DNA from: an uncultured Clostridia bacterium
Lineage (GTDB): Bacteria > Bacillota > Clostridia > Christensenellales > Borkfalkiaceae
Reading direction: 5' to 3'
NCBI GenBank assembly: GCA_947627765.1
Contig: CANQXA010000011.1
Span: 1 to 51,018, forward strand
Length of the DNA: 51,018 bases
Below the pieces are notes generated by a model. That model worked only from the letters and a program-made list of their open reading frames with translations, had not been told where the DNA came from and did not search any database. Each line of letters begins with the position of its first letter. Position 1 is the stretch's first letter. Positions 33,936-42,716 of this stretch are shown one piece after another. A program made the position numbers and the translations under genes.

Positions 33936-35097
33936 TCTTTTTCACCGCCTTCCAGAAACTTTCGCCCGCCGTCTTTTCGCGGTCTACGCCGAAATATTCC
34001 AAAACCGTCGCGGAGATGTCCGCAAAACTCGAGCGGGTGCCGAGATCGACGCCGCTCTCCACTCCCTTCCCGTAGATGAGCATGGGCGTGTACTCGCGGG
34101 AATGGTCGGTGGAGGGCGTCGCGGGGTCGCAACCGTGGTCCGCCGTGATGAGGAGCACGTCGTCGTCCCCCATCGCGGCGGCAAATTCTTTCAGGAATCC
34201 GTCGAATTCGGTCGCGGCGCGGGCATAGCCCGCAATATCGTTCCTGTGACCGTACTTCATATCGAAATCGACGAGGTTGACGAAACACAGCCCCGAGAAC
34301 TCCTCGTGCAAGAGATCCATCGTGATCTCCATGCCCTGCGTATTGGAGGACGAACGGCGGCTTTCCGTGATCCCCTTGCCCGCAAAAATATCGTAGATCT
34401 TGCCCACCGAAAGCGTCGCATAACCGGCGCGCATGAGAAGGTCGAGCATGGTGTCTGCGGGAGGCGTCAGCGAAAAATCGTGGCGGTTCGCGGTGCGGAC
34501 GTAAGGATATTCCCCCGTGAACGGACGGGCGATCACCCTGCCTACGTTGTGCGGCGGCACGAGCATGGCGCGCGCGATCTCGCAGTAGCGGTAGAGCGTT
34601 TCTAAGGGGACGACGTCCTCATGCGCGGCGATCTGGAAGACGCTGTCCGCCGACGTATAGACGATCAGCGCGCCCGTTTCGACGTGCTCCCGCCCGTAAT
34701 CCTTGATGACTTCCGTCCCCGAATAGGGTCTGTTGCAGATCACCTTCCTGCCCGTCTTCGCCTCGAATTCGCGGATGAGGGGCTCGGGGAAGCCTTCGGG
34801 GTAAGTGGGAAGCGGTTCGGGGGAAATGATCCCCGCGATCTCCCAATGCCCGATGGTGGTATCCTTGCCCATCGAACGCTCGCGCATTCTCGCAAAGCTC
34901 GCCTTGGGGCGCTCTACGCCGCCGCCCACACCTTCAATGTTGAAGAGCCCCATTCTGCGGAGCTCGGGACAGCAAAAATCGGGGTGATTGCGGATCGCCC
35001 CCAACGTATTGCTCCCTTCGTCGTGCCAAAGATGGGCGTCAGGCAGTTCTCCGACGCCGAAACTATCGAGCACGATCAGAAATAATCTCTTAGCCAC
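33928..35097 (-). CDS. deoB: Phosphopentomutase
   Basis: Interconverts (deoxy)ribose-1-phosphate and -5-phosphate, linking the phosphorylases to the aldolase. 389 residues, alkaline-phosphatase superfamily with two Mn ions. LIVLDSFGVGELPDA carries the first metal Asp; TTIGHWEIAG contains the phosphorylated Thr; LLITADHGCDPATPSTDHSRE supplies metal ligands near the C-terminus. Third gene of the operon, 28 bases after deoD. Confidence 0.97.
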   Translation of the reverse strand: MAKRLFLIVLDSFGVGELPDAHLWHDEGSNTLGAIRNHPDFCCPELRRMGLFNIEGVGGGVERPKASFARMRERSMGKDTTIGHWEIAGIISPEPLPTYPEGFPEPLIREFEAKTGRKVICNRPYSGTEVIKDYGREHVETGALIVYTSADSVFQIAAHEDVVPLETLYRYCEIARAMLVPPHNVGRVIARPFTGEYPYVRTANRHDFSLTPPADTMLDLLMRAGYATLSVGKIYDIFAGKGITESRRSSSNTQGMEITMDLLHEEFSGLCFVNLVDFDMKYGHRNDIAGYARAATEFDGFLKEFAAAMGDDDVLLITADHGCDPATPSTDHSREYTPMLIYGKGVESGVDLGTRSSFADISATVLEYFGVDREKTAGESFWKAVKKNG

Positions 35098-35125
35098 TTG
35101 GTCCTCCTATGGGCGCTCCCGTGCC

Positions 35126-35845
35126 TTATGCCAACTCCAAGGCGATCTTCATCATCGCCGTGAAACTCGTCTCCCGCTCCTCGGCGGTCGTATTTTCTTC
35201 AGGGTGAAGGAAACTGTCGCTCACGGTACAGATACAGAGCGCCTTCTTCCCCGCACGGGCGGCATTACAATAGAGCGCGGCGCTCTCCATCTCCACGCCG
35301 AGTACGCCCATCTTCGCCCAAAGCATTCCGCTCGAAGCGTCGTCGTAAAACATATCGGAAGAGAAGATATTGCCCACTTTGTAGTGCACGCCCGCTTGGT
35401 CGCAAAGATCGGCGGCGCGGCGGAGCAGCCCGAAATCCGCGATCGGGCAGAACGTGCCCGGCAACGCATACTGCTTGGCATAGTTCCCGTTGGTGCAGGC
35501 GCCCTGCGCAAGGATGAGATCGCGGACGTGAAGATCGGGGTCGAACGATCCGCACGAACCCACGCGGATGATCGTCTCCACGCCGTAAAAATGGAACAGC
35601 TCGTAGGAGTAGATGCCGATCGACGGCTGACCCATGCCCGAAGCCATCACCGAGACGCGCTTGCCGTGATACAGCCCCGTGTAGCCGTTGACGCCGCGCA
35701 CGTTATTGACCAAAACGGCGTTTTCGAGAAAGTGTTCCGCGATGAATTTGGAGCGCAAGGGATCCCCCGGCATCAGAACGGTCGGGGCAAAATCGCCGTA
35801 TTTCGCGGAGATATGAGGGGTCGGAATGTTGGGATGGTCGCTCAC
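35126..35845 (-). CDS. deoD: Purine-nucleoside phosphorylase, DeoD type
   Basis: Phosphorolysis of (deoxy)adenosine, inosine and guanosine to base plus pentose-1-phosphate. 239 residues, trimer-of-dimers NP-I family. It shows [23 protein letters not shown] (phosphate site), the VEMESAALY ribose-binding motif and TVSDSF. Stop/start overlap of four bases with deoC upstream (ATGA). Confidence 0.97.
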   Translation of the reverse strand: MSDHPNIPTPHISAKYGDFAPTVLMPGDPLRSKFIAEHFLENAVLVNNVRGVNGYTGLYHGKRVSVMASGMGQPSIGIYSYELFHFYGVETIIRVGSCGSFDPDLHVRDLILAQGACTNGNYAKQYALPGTFCPIADFGLLRRAADLCDQAGVHYKVGNIFSSDMFYDDASSGMLWAKMGVLGVEMESAALYCNAARAGKKALCICTVSDSFLHPEENTTAEERETSFTAMMKIALELA

Positions 35846-36501
35846 AGCAGATGTTCCTCCTTGACGATCTTGACGATGCGGGAGGTCCCCAGCCTGTCCG
35901 CGCCGAGGGAGATGAAGTCCTCTGCGTCACGGATGGAAGAGATCCCGCCCGCGGCTTTGATCTTCACGCCCTTTCCGACGTGCTTTGCGAACAGCGCGAC
36001 GTCTTCCCGCGTTGCGCCCGCCTTGGAAAAACCGGTGGAGGTCTTGATATAGTCGGCGCCTGCGTCCGTCACGATGCCGCACATCGCGATCTTCTCCTCC
36101 TCGGTGAGCAGGCAGGTCTCGATGATGACTTTGAGCACCTTTCCGCCGCACGCCTCTTTGACGGCACGGATCTCATCCGCGATCTTTTCGAAGCGCTTCG
36201 CTTTCAAATCGCCGATGTTGATGACCATGTCGATCTCGTCCGCGCCCGCCATGACCGCGTCTTTGGTCTCGAAAACCTTGACCGCCGTCGAATTGTAGCC
36301 GTTGGGGAAGCCGATCACCGTGCAGACGGCGACCTTGCCGCCCGCGTACCGCTTCGCCTCGCCGACGTAACAGGGCGGAATGCAGACGGAAGCCGTATGA
36401 TAGGCGATCCCGTCGTCGATGAGGGTCTTGATGTCTTCCCACGTCGCCGTGACGGAGAGCTGGGTATGGTCACAGCGGCTTAAAATTTCACGAATCTCCA
36501 T
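35842..36501 (-). CDS. deoC: Deoxyribose-phosphate aldolase
   Basis: Cleaves 2-deoxyribose-5-phosphate to glyceraldehyde-3-phosphate and acetaldehyde, the step that lets DNA sugar enter glycolysis. 219 residues. Schiff-base lysine in YIKTSTGF, second lysine in VKIKAAGGI, and [10 protein letters not shown]. First gene of the operon, so the promoter directly upstream controls the whole pathway. GAGGAAAAG precedes ATG. Confidence 0.97.
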   Translation of the reverse strand: MEIREILSRCDHTQLSVTATWEDIKTLIDDGIAYHTASVCIPPCYVGEAKRYAGGKVAVCTVIGFPNGYNSTAVKVFETKDAVMAGADEIDMVINIGDLKAKRFEKIADEIRAVKEACGGKVLKVIIETCLLTEEEKIAMCGIVTDAGADYIKTSTGFSKAGATREDVALFAKHVGKGVKIKAAGGISSIRDAEDFISLGADRLGTSRIVKIVKEEHLL

Positions 36502-36533
36502 TTCTTTTCCTCACTCAATGAAACTCCGCGTAT

Positions 36534-36562
36534 ATTATAGTCTAAAAAAAGAATTTTGTCAA
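36534..36562 (-). promoter_or_regulatory. Perfect-consensus promoter of the nine-gene deo operon
   Basis: On the minus strand TTGACA, 17 bases, TATAAT. Start of transcription is expected about 25 bases before deoC. No obvious operator palindrome overlaps it, and no DeoR or CytR-type gene is adjacent, so control is not evident from the sequence. Confidence 0.85.
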
Positions 36563-36670
36563 TGGAAACGGCATTTCTTTTGGGAGAAAGCCCCGTTTTT
36601 TGAAAAAAATTTTCATCATACCGAAAAATGCACCCTTTCCCGCGGATCCGGGCTGAAACTCTGCGGCGTG

Positions 36671-36705
36671 GCAAACGAAAACCCCGTCCCAAAACGCGGA
36701 CGGGG
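36671..36705 (-). terminator. Terminator of the HAD phosphatase gene
   Basis: Stem CCCCGTCC/GGACGGGG with an eight-base loop, followed on the minus strand by TTTTCGTTTG. About 30 bases past the HAD stop and upstream of the deo promoter. Confidence 0.75.
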
Positions 36706-36735
36706 AGTAAGAGCAAATTTTCCGCGGGCGCGGCG

Positions 36736-37416
36736 TTACATGGAGCCGAAGATGCGGAGGGCTTCGCCGTAGCTCCGTGCGACCGCGCCCCGATAGCCGC
36801 CGTCTTCCTTCCCTTCGGGCACAAACAGGACGAAATCGATCCCCTTGGATTCGGCGCACAGCTTGTCGGAGGTGAGGCTGTCCCCCATCCAGACGGCGCG
36901 GCTACGGTCGTAATCCGCAATGGAGCGCTCCACGGCTTCGGCGAACTGCACGGAAGGCTTATCGACGCCCATCTCTTCGGAGATGAAGACGCCTTCGAGC
37001 TCGTCTTCGAACCCTGCGTCGCGGATATGCCCCCGCTGGATCAGCGATCCGCCGTTGGTCACGATGAACCGTCTGCCCCGCCCACCGAGCGCCTTCAAAA
37101 ACTCCGCCGCGCCCTCGAAGGGGAAACAAAAGCGGAGAAAATTTTCATAGTACTCCTTCGCAACGGCGGGGACGTCTTCCTCGACGCCGTATTCCCCAAA
37201 GAGGCGGGCGAACCGCTCCTCTTTGAGCCGTTCCCGCGTGATCCCGCCCCGCTCGAGCGTCTTCCAGAGCCCGTCGTTGATCGTATGAAAACGCTGTAAG
37301 ACCGCTTCGTCCGCGGGCAGTCCCCGCCGCGTAAAAACGCTGATGAGATTTTCGCGCTCCGCACGGGTGAAATCGAGAAGCGTCTCGTCGAGATCGAGCA
37401 AAAAGATATCCTTCAT
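36736..37416 (-). CDS. HAD-family nucleotidase/phosphatase (YjjG-like)
   Basis: 226 residues. HAD motif I LLDLDETLLD (nucleophile Asp8, acid Asp10), helical cap (20-90), motif II FIVTNGG, motif III Lys in MGVDKPSVQF, and motif IV WMGDSLTSD. The overall pattern is close to YjjG, a nucleotidase that removes phosphate from dUMP, dTMP and non-canonical pyrimidine nucleotides. That function would suit the neighbouring deoxynucleoside operon, but HAD specificity cannot be proved from motifs. It lies 45 bases downstream of the MinE-like gene. Confidence 0.82.
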   Translation of the reverse strand: MKDIFLLDLDETLLDFTRAERENLISVFTRRGLPADEAVLQRFHTINDGLWKTLERGGITRERLKEERFARLFGEYGVEEDVPAVAKEYYENFLRFCFPFEGAAEFLKALGGRGRRFIVTNGGSLIQRGHIRDAGFEDELEGVFISEEMGVDKPSVQFAEAVERSIADYDRSRAVWMGDSLTSDKLCAESKGIDFVLFVPEGKEDGGYRGAVARSYGEALRIFGSM

Positions 37417-37461
37417 ACGACGATTATACCACACGGGCGGACGAAAAGCAAGGACGGACGT

Positions 37462-37689
37462 CTATTTCAGCGAGGTGAAATTCTTCACGCGGTGGATGCG
37501 GAAGGTAAAGACGACTTCCGTCCCCCGTTTCCCCTCCCGCGTGGTGAGCAGGAATCCCCCGTTCGTCTCGAAATATTCTTCCGCCACCCGCCTGAAATCG
37601 CGGATCGCGGCCTTGCGCGATTCCTCGCTGATGAGCATCTTATCGGAATCGAGCATCCGCTCAAGGCGGACGAGATCGTAACTCTTCAC
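37462..37689 (-). CDS. Divergent MinE-like protein without N-terminal amphipathic helix (75 aa)
   Basis: GTG start with GGAGGGG seven bases upstream; GTGA overlaps the minD stop, so it is translationally coupled to minD, the standard place of minE. RLERMLDSDK resembles the MinE contact helix (RL..L..DR), followed by an S.E....I pattern, the VAEEYFET stretch (MinE V..KYV) and a final FRIHRVKN (MinE I.I..). Only about seven residues precede the contact helix, whereas MinE proteins normally carry an 8-12-residue membrane-targeting sequence there. In MinE this protein resets MinD to place the division site mid-cell. Similarity is weak, and position carries much of the argument. Confidence 0.6.
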   Translation of the reverse strand: MKSYDLVRLERMLDSDKMLISEESRKAAIRDFRRVAEEYFETNGGFLLTTREGKRGTEVVFTFRIHRVKNFTSLK

Positions 37690-38408
37690 AATGTTTCCCC
37701 TCCTTTTTTGTGCGGCGCGCCGTCGCGCTCGAGGCTCTCGGCAAGCAGACGGAAGGCGCGCGAACGCTCGGAGAGATTTTCGAGCAGTAGTTTGTCGTCC
37801 TCCGGGATCACCGCCCGTACGGGAAGATGCAGGGAGCGGGAGATCTCCTCGGCAGTCGGAACTTCCCGCCGCCGCATAAGGTCTCTCCGCATCAGATTGA
37901 CGACCAGCCCGAGCGCACGGAAGCGATAGCCGAGCAGAAGCCCGGCGACACGGTCGGCGTCCCGCACCGAAGAGATGTGGGGCGTGGTGACGAGTAGCGC
38001 CTCCTCCGCGCACGACGCGGCGCGGTGAAACCCGTCTTCGATGCCCGCGGGCGAATCGAGAAGGATGTAATCGAACTGCGGCGCGAGCGAATCGAGCACC
38101 AGACGGACTGCCTGCGGGGAGATATAGCGGTCGCAGACGCGGTTGCTCGGGAGCGTGAAGAGGGTGGGATAGCGCGGATGATGCACGAGAGCCTGACGCG
38201 CGCGGCAACGGCCTTCGATCGCGTCGGTGATGTCGTAGACGGCGAGATCCTCCACGCCCAATACCACGTCCACGTTGTTGAGACCGAAATCGAGATCGCA
38301 GACGATCACGCGGTTGCCGCGGCGGGCAAGCTGGATCGCGAGATTACAGCAGACCGTCGTCTTTCCCACGCCGCCCTTGCCCGATGTCACCACGATCTTC
38401 CTTGCCAT
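37686..38408 (-). CDS. minD: Septum-site determining ATPase MinD, lacking the usual C-terminal membrane helix
   Basis: Deviant Walker A ATPase that, in well-studied bacteria, binds the membrane and recruits MinC. P-loop VVTSGKGGVGKTT at the N-terminus, CDLDFGLNNVDVVLG, AIEGRCRARQAL, YILLDSPAGIEDGF and SSVRDADRV are all MinD rather than ParA. 240 residues versus about 265 usual: the chain stops at LLAESLERDGAPHKKGGETL, with no hydrophobic amphipathic helix such as MinD proteins use for membrane attachment. GGAGG six bases before ATG fixes the start. No minC in the window. Confidence 0.9.
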   Translation of the reverse strand: MARKIVVTSGKGGVGKTTVCCNLAIQLARRGNRVIVCDLDFGLNNVDVVLGVEDLAVYDITDAIEGRCRARQALVHHPRYPTLFTLPSNRVCDRYISPQAVRLVLDSLAPQFDYILLDSPAGIEDGFHRAASCAEEALLVTTPHISSVRDADRVAGLLLGYRFRALGLVVNLMRRDLMRRREVPTAEEISRSLHLPVRAVIPEDDKLLLENLSERSRAFRLLAESLERDGAPHKKGGETL

Positions 38409-38501
38409 GCCCTTCCTCCGCCGCGCGCGCATTTGATCCTATCATACCGCTTTCATGCCGTAGATTCGGGGGGGATCCCGTCGAAACAAGCCTTATTTTG
38501 A

Positions 38502-38529
38502 AAAAATCGGAGCCGAAGCTCCGATTTTT
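38502..38529. terminator. Terminator at the end of the ABC/small-protein transcript
   Basis: AAAAATCGGAGC, loop CGAA, exact complement ending in TTTTT. The stop codon of the 24-aa frame lies in the hairpin, so the small frame ends the minus-strand transcript. Symmetric, hence potentially bidirectional. Confidence 0.8.
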
Positions 38530-38602
38530 ATTTGGTCATGAGATCCTTCAAATATTTTTCGTACTCCTCTTCCGTGAGTTTCTTGACCTTCTTCTTTGCC
38601 AT
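38528..38602 (-). CDS. Possible 24-aa highly charged microprotein
   Basis: ATG to TAA frame reading MAKKKVKKLTEEEYEKYLK and ending LMTK: a basic head and an amphipathic charged helix. AGGTG lies five bases upstream. It sits 46 bases after the MacB-type ABC gene and its stop is embedded in the terminator stem, a typical arrangement for a genuine last small gene. Too short for homology; might be chance. Confidence 0.5.
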   Translation of the reverse strand: MAKKKVKKLTEEEYEKYLKDLMTK

Positions 38603-38648
38603 AGCCACACCTATCGCACACAGTATGGACGGAGAAGAAGGCTTTTAT

Positions 38649-41600
38649 TCACTCCGTACGGAGGGCGATGACGGGATCCTTCTTCGCCGCCGCCTGCGCG
38701 GGGATGAGCCCCGAGATCAGCGTGAGTAGGACGCTTACGCACACCATGATGAACGCGGTGAGCGGAGGCAAAGTCGCGATGCCCGCGATCCCCGAAAGGG
38801 ACTGGATGATGGCGCTCACGATCAGCGACAGAATGTATGTGATGGTGATGCCGATGAACCCCGCGGCGAGCCCTATCATGAAAGTCTCGGCGTTGAAGAG
38901 GTTGCGGATATCCATCTTGCGCGCGCCGAGGGAGCGGAGGACGCCGATCTCCTTGACCCGTTCGACGACGGAGACATAGGTGATGATGCCGATCATGACC
39001 GAGGAGACGACGAGGGAGATCGCGGTAAACGCCACGAGCACATAGGTGATGACGTTGAGGATCGTCTGTACCATGCCCATGAGGAGACCGACGCGGTCGG
39101 TATACTTGATGATCTCGCTCTCGTCCCTGCCTTCCATCTCGTTCCATGCGTCGAGATAGTTTAAGATCTTCTCCTTGGAATCGAAATCCTTCGCGTAGAT
39201 GAGGATGTCGTTGGAGCTCTCGACGCCGCCGAGGAACCGCGCGACCGTCTCGGGCGCATAGCTGATGTAGACCGTTCCGTTCAGCTCCCCGATCGTGGAT
39301 TCGATGATCTCGGCGACAAAGGCGTCGCCGAATGCCTGCGCGAATTCGTCGCGCGTGATCGTCTCCTTCCCGACGAGCTTTTGCCTTACCGAGAGGGCGA
39401 TGTTTATGAGAGCGGTCGAGGGATCGCCCTTATAGGCGAGCCCGAACTCATCTTCCAAGTTCGCAAGGATATCCTCGCTCAGGACAGAAAGCTCCTCCCT
39501 GTGCGCGAGGAATTGGTTCATAATTTCGGTAAGTGTGGTGCCCTCCCCGAAGGAGAAGCCGTAGGGCTCGAGCGCGAGCTCGATCGCGGCGGTGAATTCC
39601 TCCCCGAATTTGGAGACCAAAGTGGACCGCACGGTCCCGAGGTTGGTCGCAGTATATTGGCTGTTCAGATGTTCTGCGGGAGAGCGGTACAGCGAGACGC
39701 CCGCGGCGCCCGAGAGGAGCGTAAACGCTACGGGGAGCTTGGCGTCGTCGCTCGAAACCCATTTGACGATCTCGCTCTCCTTGTTGTGCGCAAGATAACT
39801 GCCGATCAGCGATTCCGTAAGGTTGAGCCCCTCGGTGAGACAGCCGTAAGTGAAGTTCTCTTTCAGCCGCAAGATCCCCGAGATCTTGATATCTACGCCC
39901 TGATCGCCCGCGGACAGCTCGCCGACCGATTCCCCCATATACTCGAAGGGATAGGTTTGATAATTCCCGTCGGCGTCCCTGCAATCGCGGTAGAGGGCGT
40001 CGGCATAATAGAGGACGTACTTTTGGGCGAAAATATCGTCGTAGGAGAGGAAAAGACGGTCGTCCGTTCCCTCGGGCTGTTCCTCGCTGTCCCCCACCGA
40101 GATCGCGGTCGGAACGACGTCGTCCGCCGTCTTCTGCGCCTCTAAGAAGAGGTCTAAGAATTCCTTTTCGGTGAGGAAGCCGAGCTGGACGAGGGTGAGA
40201 TCGACGACTGCGTTCTGCTCGCCCACGACGAGCACCGCTTCGTTTTCGTTCTTGGGGAATTCGCCCGCGATGACGTCGTACTGCGAGAGTACATAGGAAC
40301 CGTAATCGGGATCGGAAAAATCCGTCGTGCCCGGCATCGCGTTGATGACGTTGGTGAAGAAATCCACAAAGGGCAGGAGCCCCGTGTATTCGGGCGCTTC
40401 GGTGATGAGTTTTTGGATGAGATATTCTTTGAGGCGGGTCACCGTAAAGTTCTGTACGGTGTTGTCGATCTTGGTCATGGGTAGGGTGAGCGCCTCGCCG
40501 ATGTCGAACCCGTGAAGATATTGGAGGGAGGCGAACCACTCGGGATGATCGGCCCTGCCCTGCTCGAGATAGTCGATGTATTCCTGCGTGATGTTGTTTC
40601 TGACGGCGACGCCCTGCGCGAGCCCCGTCAAGAACGAGTTGACGTATACCTTGTCGGCGATCTCCTCGTCGGTGGGAAGATCGGAGGGCGAAGTCATTGC
40701 GGACATGACCGAGGATACGTCGAGCGCGTTCTCCGAGACCTCGATGGGATAATAGGAGAGCATATCCTCTTCGGTATGGCGGATATAGTTGCCGAAGCCG
40801 TTGGAGAGGGCGAGCACGAGGCAGACGCTGATGATCCCGATCGACCCCGCGACCGAGGTGATGATCGTGCGCCCCTTCTTGGTCAGAAGATTGCGGAAGG
40901 AGAGGGCGAGCGACGTAAAGAAACTCATCTTGGCGCGCTGTTTCCCGCTCTTTTTCTCCGTCTTCGCCGCGCGGGGCGCTCTGCCTTCGTAGGGCGCGGA
41001 ATCGGACTCCACCAACCCGTCTTTCAGACGGACGATCCTCGATGCGTACTGCTCGGCGAGATCGGCATTGTGGGTCACCATGATGACGAGGCGCTCGGCG
41101 GCGATCTCCTTGATGAGCTCCATGACTTCCACGCTCGTGGCGGAATCCAAGGCACCCGTGGGCTCGTCGGCGAGGAGGATGTCGGGGTCGTTGACGAGGG
41201 CGCGGGCGATCGCGACGCGTTGCATCTGCCCGCCGGACAGCTGGTTGGGGCGTTTGTTGAGCTCGTTTTTGAGCCCGACGCGCTCCAAGGCGCGCTTCGC
41301 CCGTTGGCGGCGCTCCGATTTGCCCACGCCCGCGATGGTAAGCGCGAGCTCGACGTTGGAAAGAACGGTCTGGTGAGGGATCAGATTATAGGTCTGGAAA
41401 ATAAATCCGATGCGGTGGTTGCGGTAAACGTCCCAATCGCGGGATTTGAAGCTCTTCGTGGATTTGCCCTGTATGATGAGATCGCCCGTGGTGTAATGGT
41501 CGAGCCCGCCGATGATGTTGAGGAGCGTCGTCTTGCCGCAACCGCTCTGCCCGAGGATGCAGACGAATTCGCTCTTGCGGAACTCCAAACTCACCCCTTT

Positions 41601-41924
41601 GAGGGCGTGCACACTGCCCGAAGCGATCTTATAATCCTTCGTGATCCCGTTGAGCTTGAGCATCGCCGTATCGCCGTGTTCGACAGGGCCGTTGGCGGGC
41701 CGTACGGGACGGCCGGATTGTTGTGCGGGCTGTGCGGGCTGCATTGGTTGCGCGGGTTGCATAGGTTGGGGAACCGCCGCATACGGGAAGGGCAACGGCG
41801 GATACTGCACGGGCGCGGTATACAAAACGGGCGGTTGCACGGCGGGTGCAAACCATGCGCCGCAACGGGAGCACTGTACGCTTCCGTCCGGCAACTGCAT
41901 TCCACAATGAGGACAAATCAACAT
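38649..41924 (-). CDS. MacB-type ABC transporter: zinc ribbon + Pro/Gln linker + ATPase + FtsX-like permease (1091 aa)
   Basis: Single-chain exporter or mechanotransmission-type ABC protein. Residues 1-25: zinc ribbon with CPHC and CSRC (C4, C7, C18, C21). Residues 30-80: Pro/Gln/Met/Ala repeats ([14 protein letters not shown]). Residues 88-310: LolD/MacB-like ATPase with [24 protein letters not shown] and [12 protein letters not shown]. Residues about 340-1091: a permease with one helix ([21 protein letters not shown]), a very large extracellular region of about 600 residues, and three C-terminal helices with the FtsX signature [20 protein letters not shown]. Preceded by a MarR gene, likely its regulator. 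The substrate is unknown; antimicrobial peptides or lipids are the usual ones. Confidence 0.88.
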   Translation of the reverse strand: MLICPHCGMQLPDGSVQCSRCGAWFAPAVQPPVLYTAPVQYPPLPFPYAAVPQPMQPAQPMQPAQPAQQSGRPVRPANGPVEHGDTAMLKLNGITKDYKIASGSVHALKGVSLEFRKSEFVCILGQSGCGKTTLLNIIGGLDHYTTGDLIIQGKSTKSFKSRDWDVYRNHRIGFIFQTYNLIPHQTVLSNVELALTIAGVGKSERRQRAKRALERVGLKNELNKRPNQLSGGQMQRVAIARALVNDPDILLADEPTGALDSATSVEVMELIKEIAAERLVIMVTHNADLAEQYASRIVRLKDGLVESDSAPYEGRAPRAAKTEKKSGKQRAKMSFFTSLALSFRNLLTKKGRTIITSVAGSIGIISVCLVLALSNGFGNYIRHTEEDMLSYYPIEVSENALDVSSVMSAMTSPSDLPTDEEIADKVYVNSFLTGLAQGVAVRNNITQEYIDYLEQGRADHPEWFASLQYLHGFDIGEALTLPMTKIDNTVQNFTVTRLKEYLIQKLITEAPEYTGLLPFVDFFTNVINAMPGTTDFSDPDYGSYVLSQYDVIAGEFPKNENEAVLVVGEQNAVVDLTLVQLGFLTEKEFLDLFLEAQKTADDVVPTAISVGDSEEQPEGTDDRLFLSYDDIFAQKYVLYYADALYRDCRDADGNYQTYPFEYMGESVGELSAGDQGVDIKISGILRLKENFTYGCLTEGLNLTESLIGSYLAHNKESEIVKWVSSDDAKLPVAFTLLSGAAGVSLYRSPAEHLNSQYTATNLGTVRSTLVSKFGEEFTAAIELALEPYGFSFGEGTTLTEIMNQFLAHREELSVLSEDILANLEDEFGLAYKGDPSTALINIALSVRQKLVGKETITRDEFAQAFGDAFVAEIIESTIGELNGTVYISYAPETVARFLGGVESSNDILIYAKDFDSKEKILNYLDAWNEMEGRDESEIIKYTDRVGLLMGMVQTILNVITYVLVAFTAISLVVSSVMIGIITYVSVVERVKEIGVLRSLGARKMDIRNLFNAETFMIGLAAGFIGITITYILSLIVSAIIQSLSGIAGIATLPPLTAFIMVCVSVLLTLISGLIPAQAAAKKDPVIALRTE

Positions 41925-42002
41925 ATATCCACTCCTAAAAACCGATCGTTATCGTTTGTTTCGGGACCCTTCCGCTTCTTCGCTTGTAAGCCGTAACGGG
42001 GA

Positions 42003-42455
42003 TCAGCCGCGGTGAGAGAGGGCGCGGGCGCGTTTGAGCGACGCCGCAAATTCATCATATGCGGCAATCAGCGCTTGCACCCGTTTTTCCCCGAGGTCGT
42101 GCAAGACGTACTCCATCACCGCGTTGGCTTCGCGGCACTGCTCCTCGAAGACGGAGACCGTCCGCTCCGAGAGACGGATGTAGGCGGTCTTGCGGTCGGT
42201 GGAGGAGGGAACGCGCTTGACGACGCCCCGCGCCTCGAGCTTATTGACGATCTGCGAGATCGCCGAACGGGTGACGCCAAGCCTGCGCGCAAGCTCGGAA
42301 GAGATGATGTCTCTCCCCTTTTCGCCCTCCGCCACGATCTCGCGGACGAGGCGGAACTCCGTCTTGGTCAGCTTCGCCGCCTCGGAAAACAGGTTGACCT
42401 CTTCCATCTCCTTGACGCTCTCGAACATCTTCAACCAATATTCATTGAGTTCCAT
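42003..42455 (-). CDS. MarR family transcriptional regulator
   Basis: Winged-helix repressor, 150 residues from the ATG with GGGG six bases upstream (an upstream-extended frame reads through the leader). Recognition helix region LARRLGVTRSAISQIVNKLEARGVV, wing VPSSTDRKTAYIRLSE, and dimerising helices at both ends. Located 78 bases upstream of the zinc-ribbon ABC gene on the same strand, so regulator and transporter are probably one operon and autoregulated. A candidate operator lies in its leader. Confidence 0.92.
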   Translation of the reverse strand: MELNEYWLKMFESVKEMEEVNLFSEAAKLTKTEFRLVREIVAEGEKGRDIISSELARRLGVTRSAISQIVNKLEARGVVKRVPSSTDRKTAYIRLSERTVSVFEEQCREANAVMEYVLHDLGEKRVQALIAAYDEFAASLKRARALSHRG

Positions 42456-42590
42456 ACTTTCCCCTTTTCCCCGACGGTCCGCCGTGCGGGAAAAAATTAT
42501 CCTTTCGATTTGCGCTTGTTGTCTTTGCTGTCTTTGAGGACAAACAACCATGCGGGCGACGGGGCTTGGAGATGTCCTTTCCGCCACCCC

Positions 42591-42624
42591 TCACGGAAAT
42601 TTCTTGTCCCAAGAAATTTCGTGA
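42591..42624. promoter_or_regulatory. Inverted repeat in the MarR leader, candidate operator
   Basis: TCACG(G)AAATTTCTTG, three bases, CAAGAAATTTCGTGA: complementary except for one bulged base. Each arm contains the palindrome AAATTT. It begins about 20 bases downstream of the predicted start of transcription of marR, a position suited to roadblock repression. Alternatively it is an mRNA hairpin. Confidence 0.5.
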
Positions 42625-42649
42625 ACTTTATATTTAGGACAACATTCAT

Positions 42650-42678
42650 AGTATACCCAAATTATATCCAAAAGTCAA
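42650..42678 (-). promoter_or_regulatory. Promoter of the MarR-ABC operon
   Basis: On the minus strand TTGACT, 17 bases, TATACT. It leaves a leader of about 190 bases before the chosen MarR start; the leader holds the inverted repeat and no other gene. Confidence 0.65.
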
Positions 42679-42716
42679 CAAAATGAAAGGATGATTTAGT
42701 AAAATTCACAATACCG

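Noticed and set aside
37462-38208. Single 248-codon frame extending the MinE-like gene upstream
   Set aside because: The upstream part is an out-of-frame reading of minD; the GTG with GGAGGGG and the overlap with the minD stop define the real small gene.
40512-41996. Plus-strand open frame of 494 codons opposite the MacB-type ABC gene
   Set aside because: Antisense shadow; no ribosome-binding site or family motif.
42456-42649. Riboswitch or T-box in the MarR leader
   Set aside because: Apart from the inverted repeat, no conserved T-box, aptamer-like or specifier structure was found by eye.
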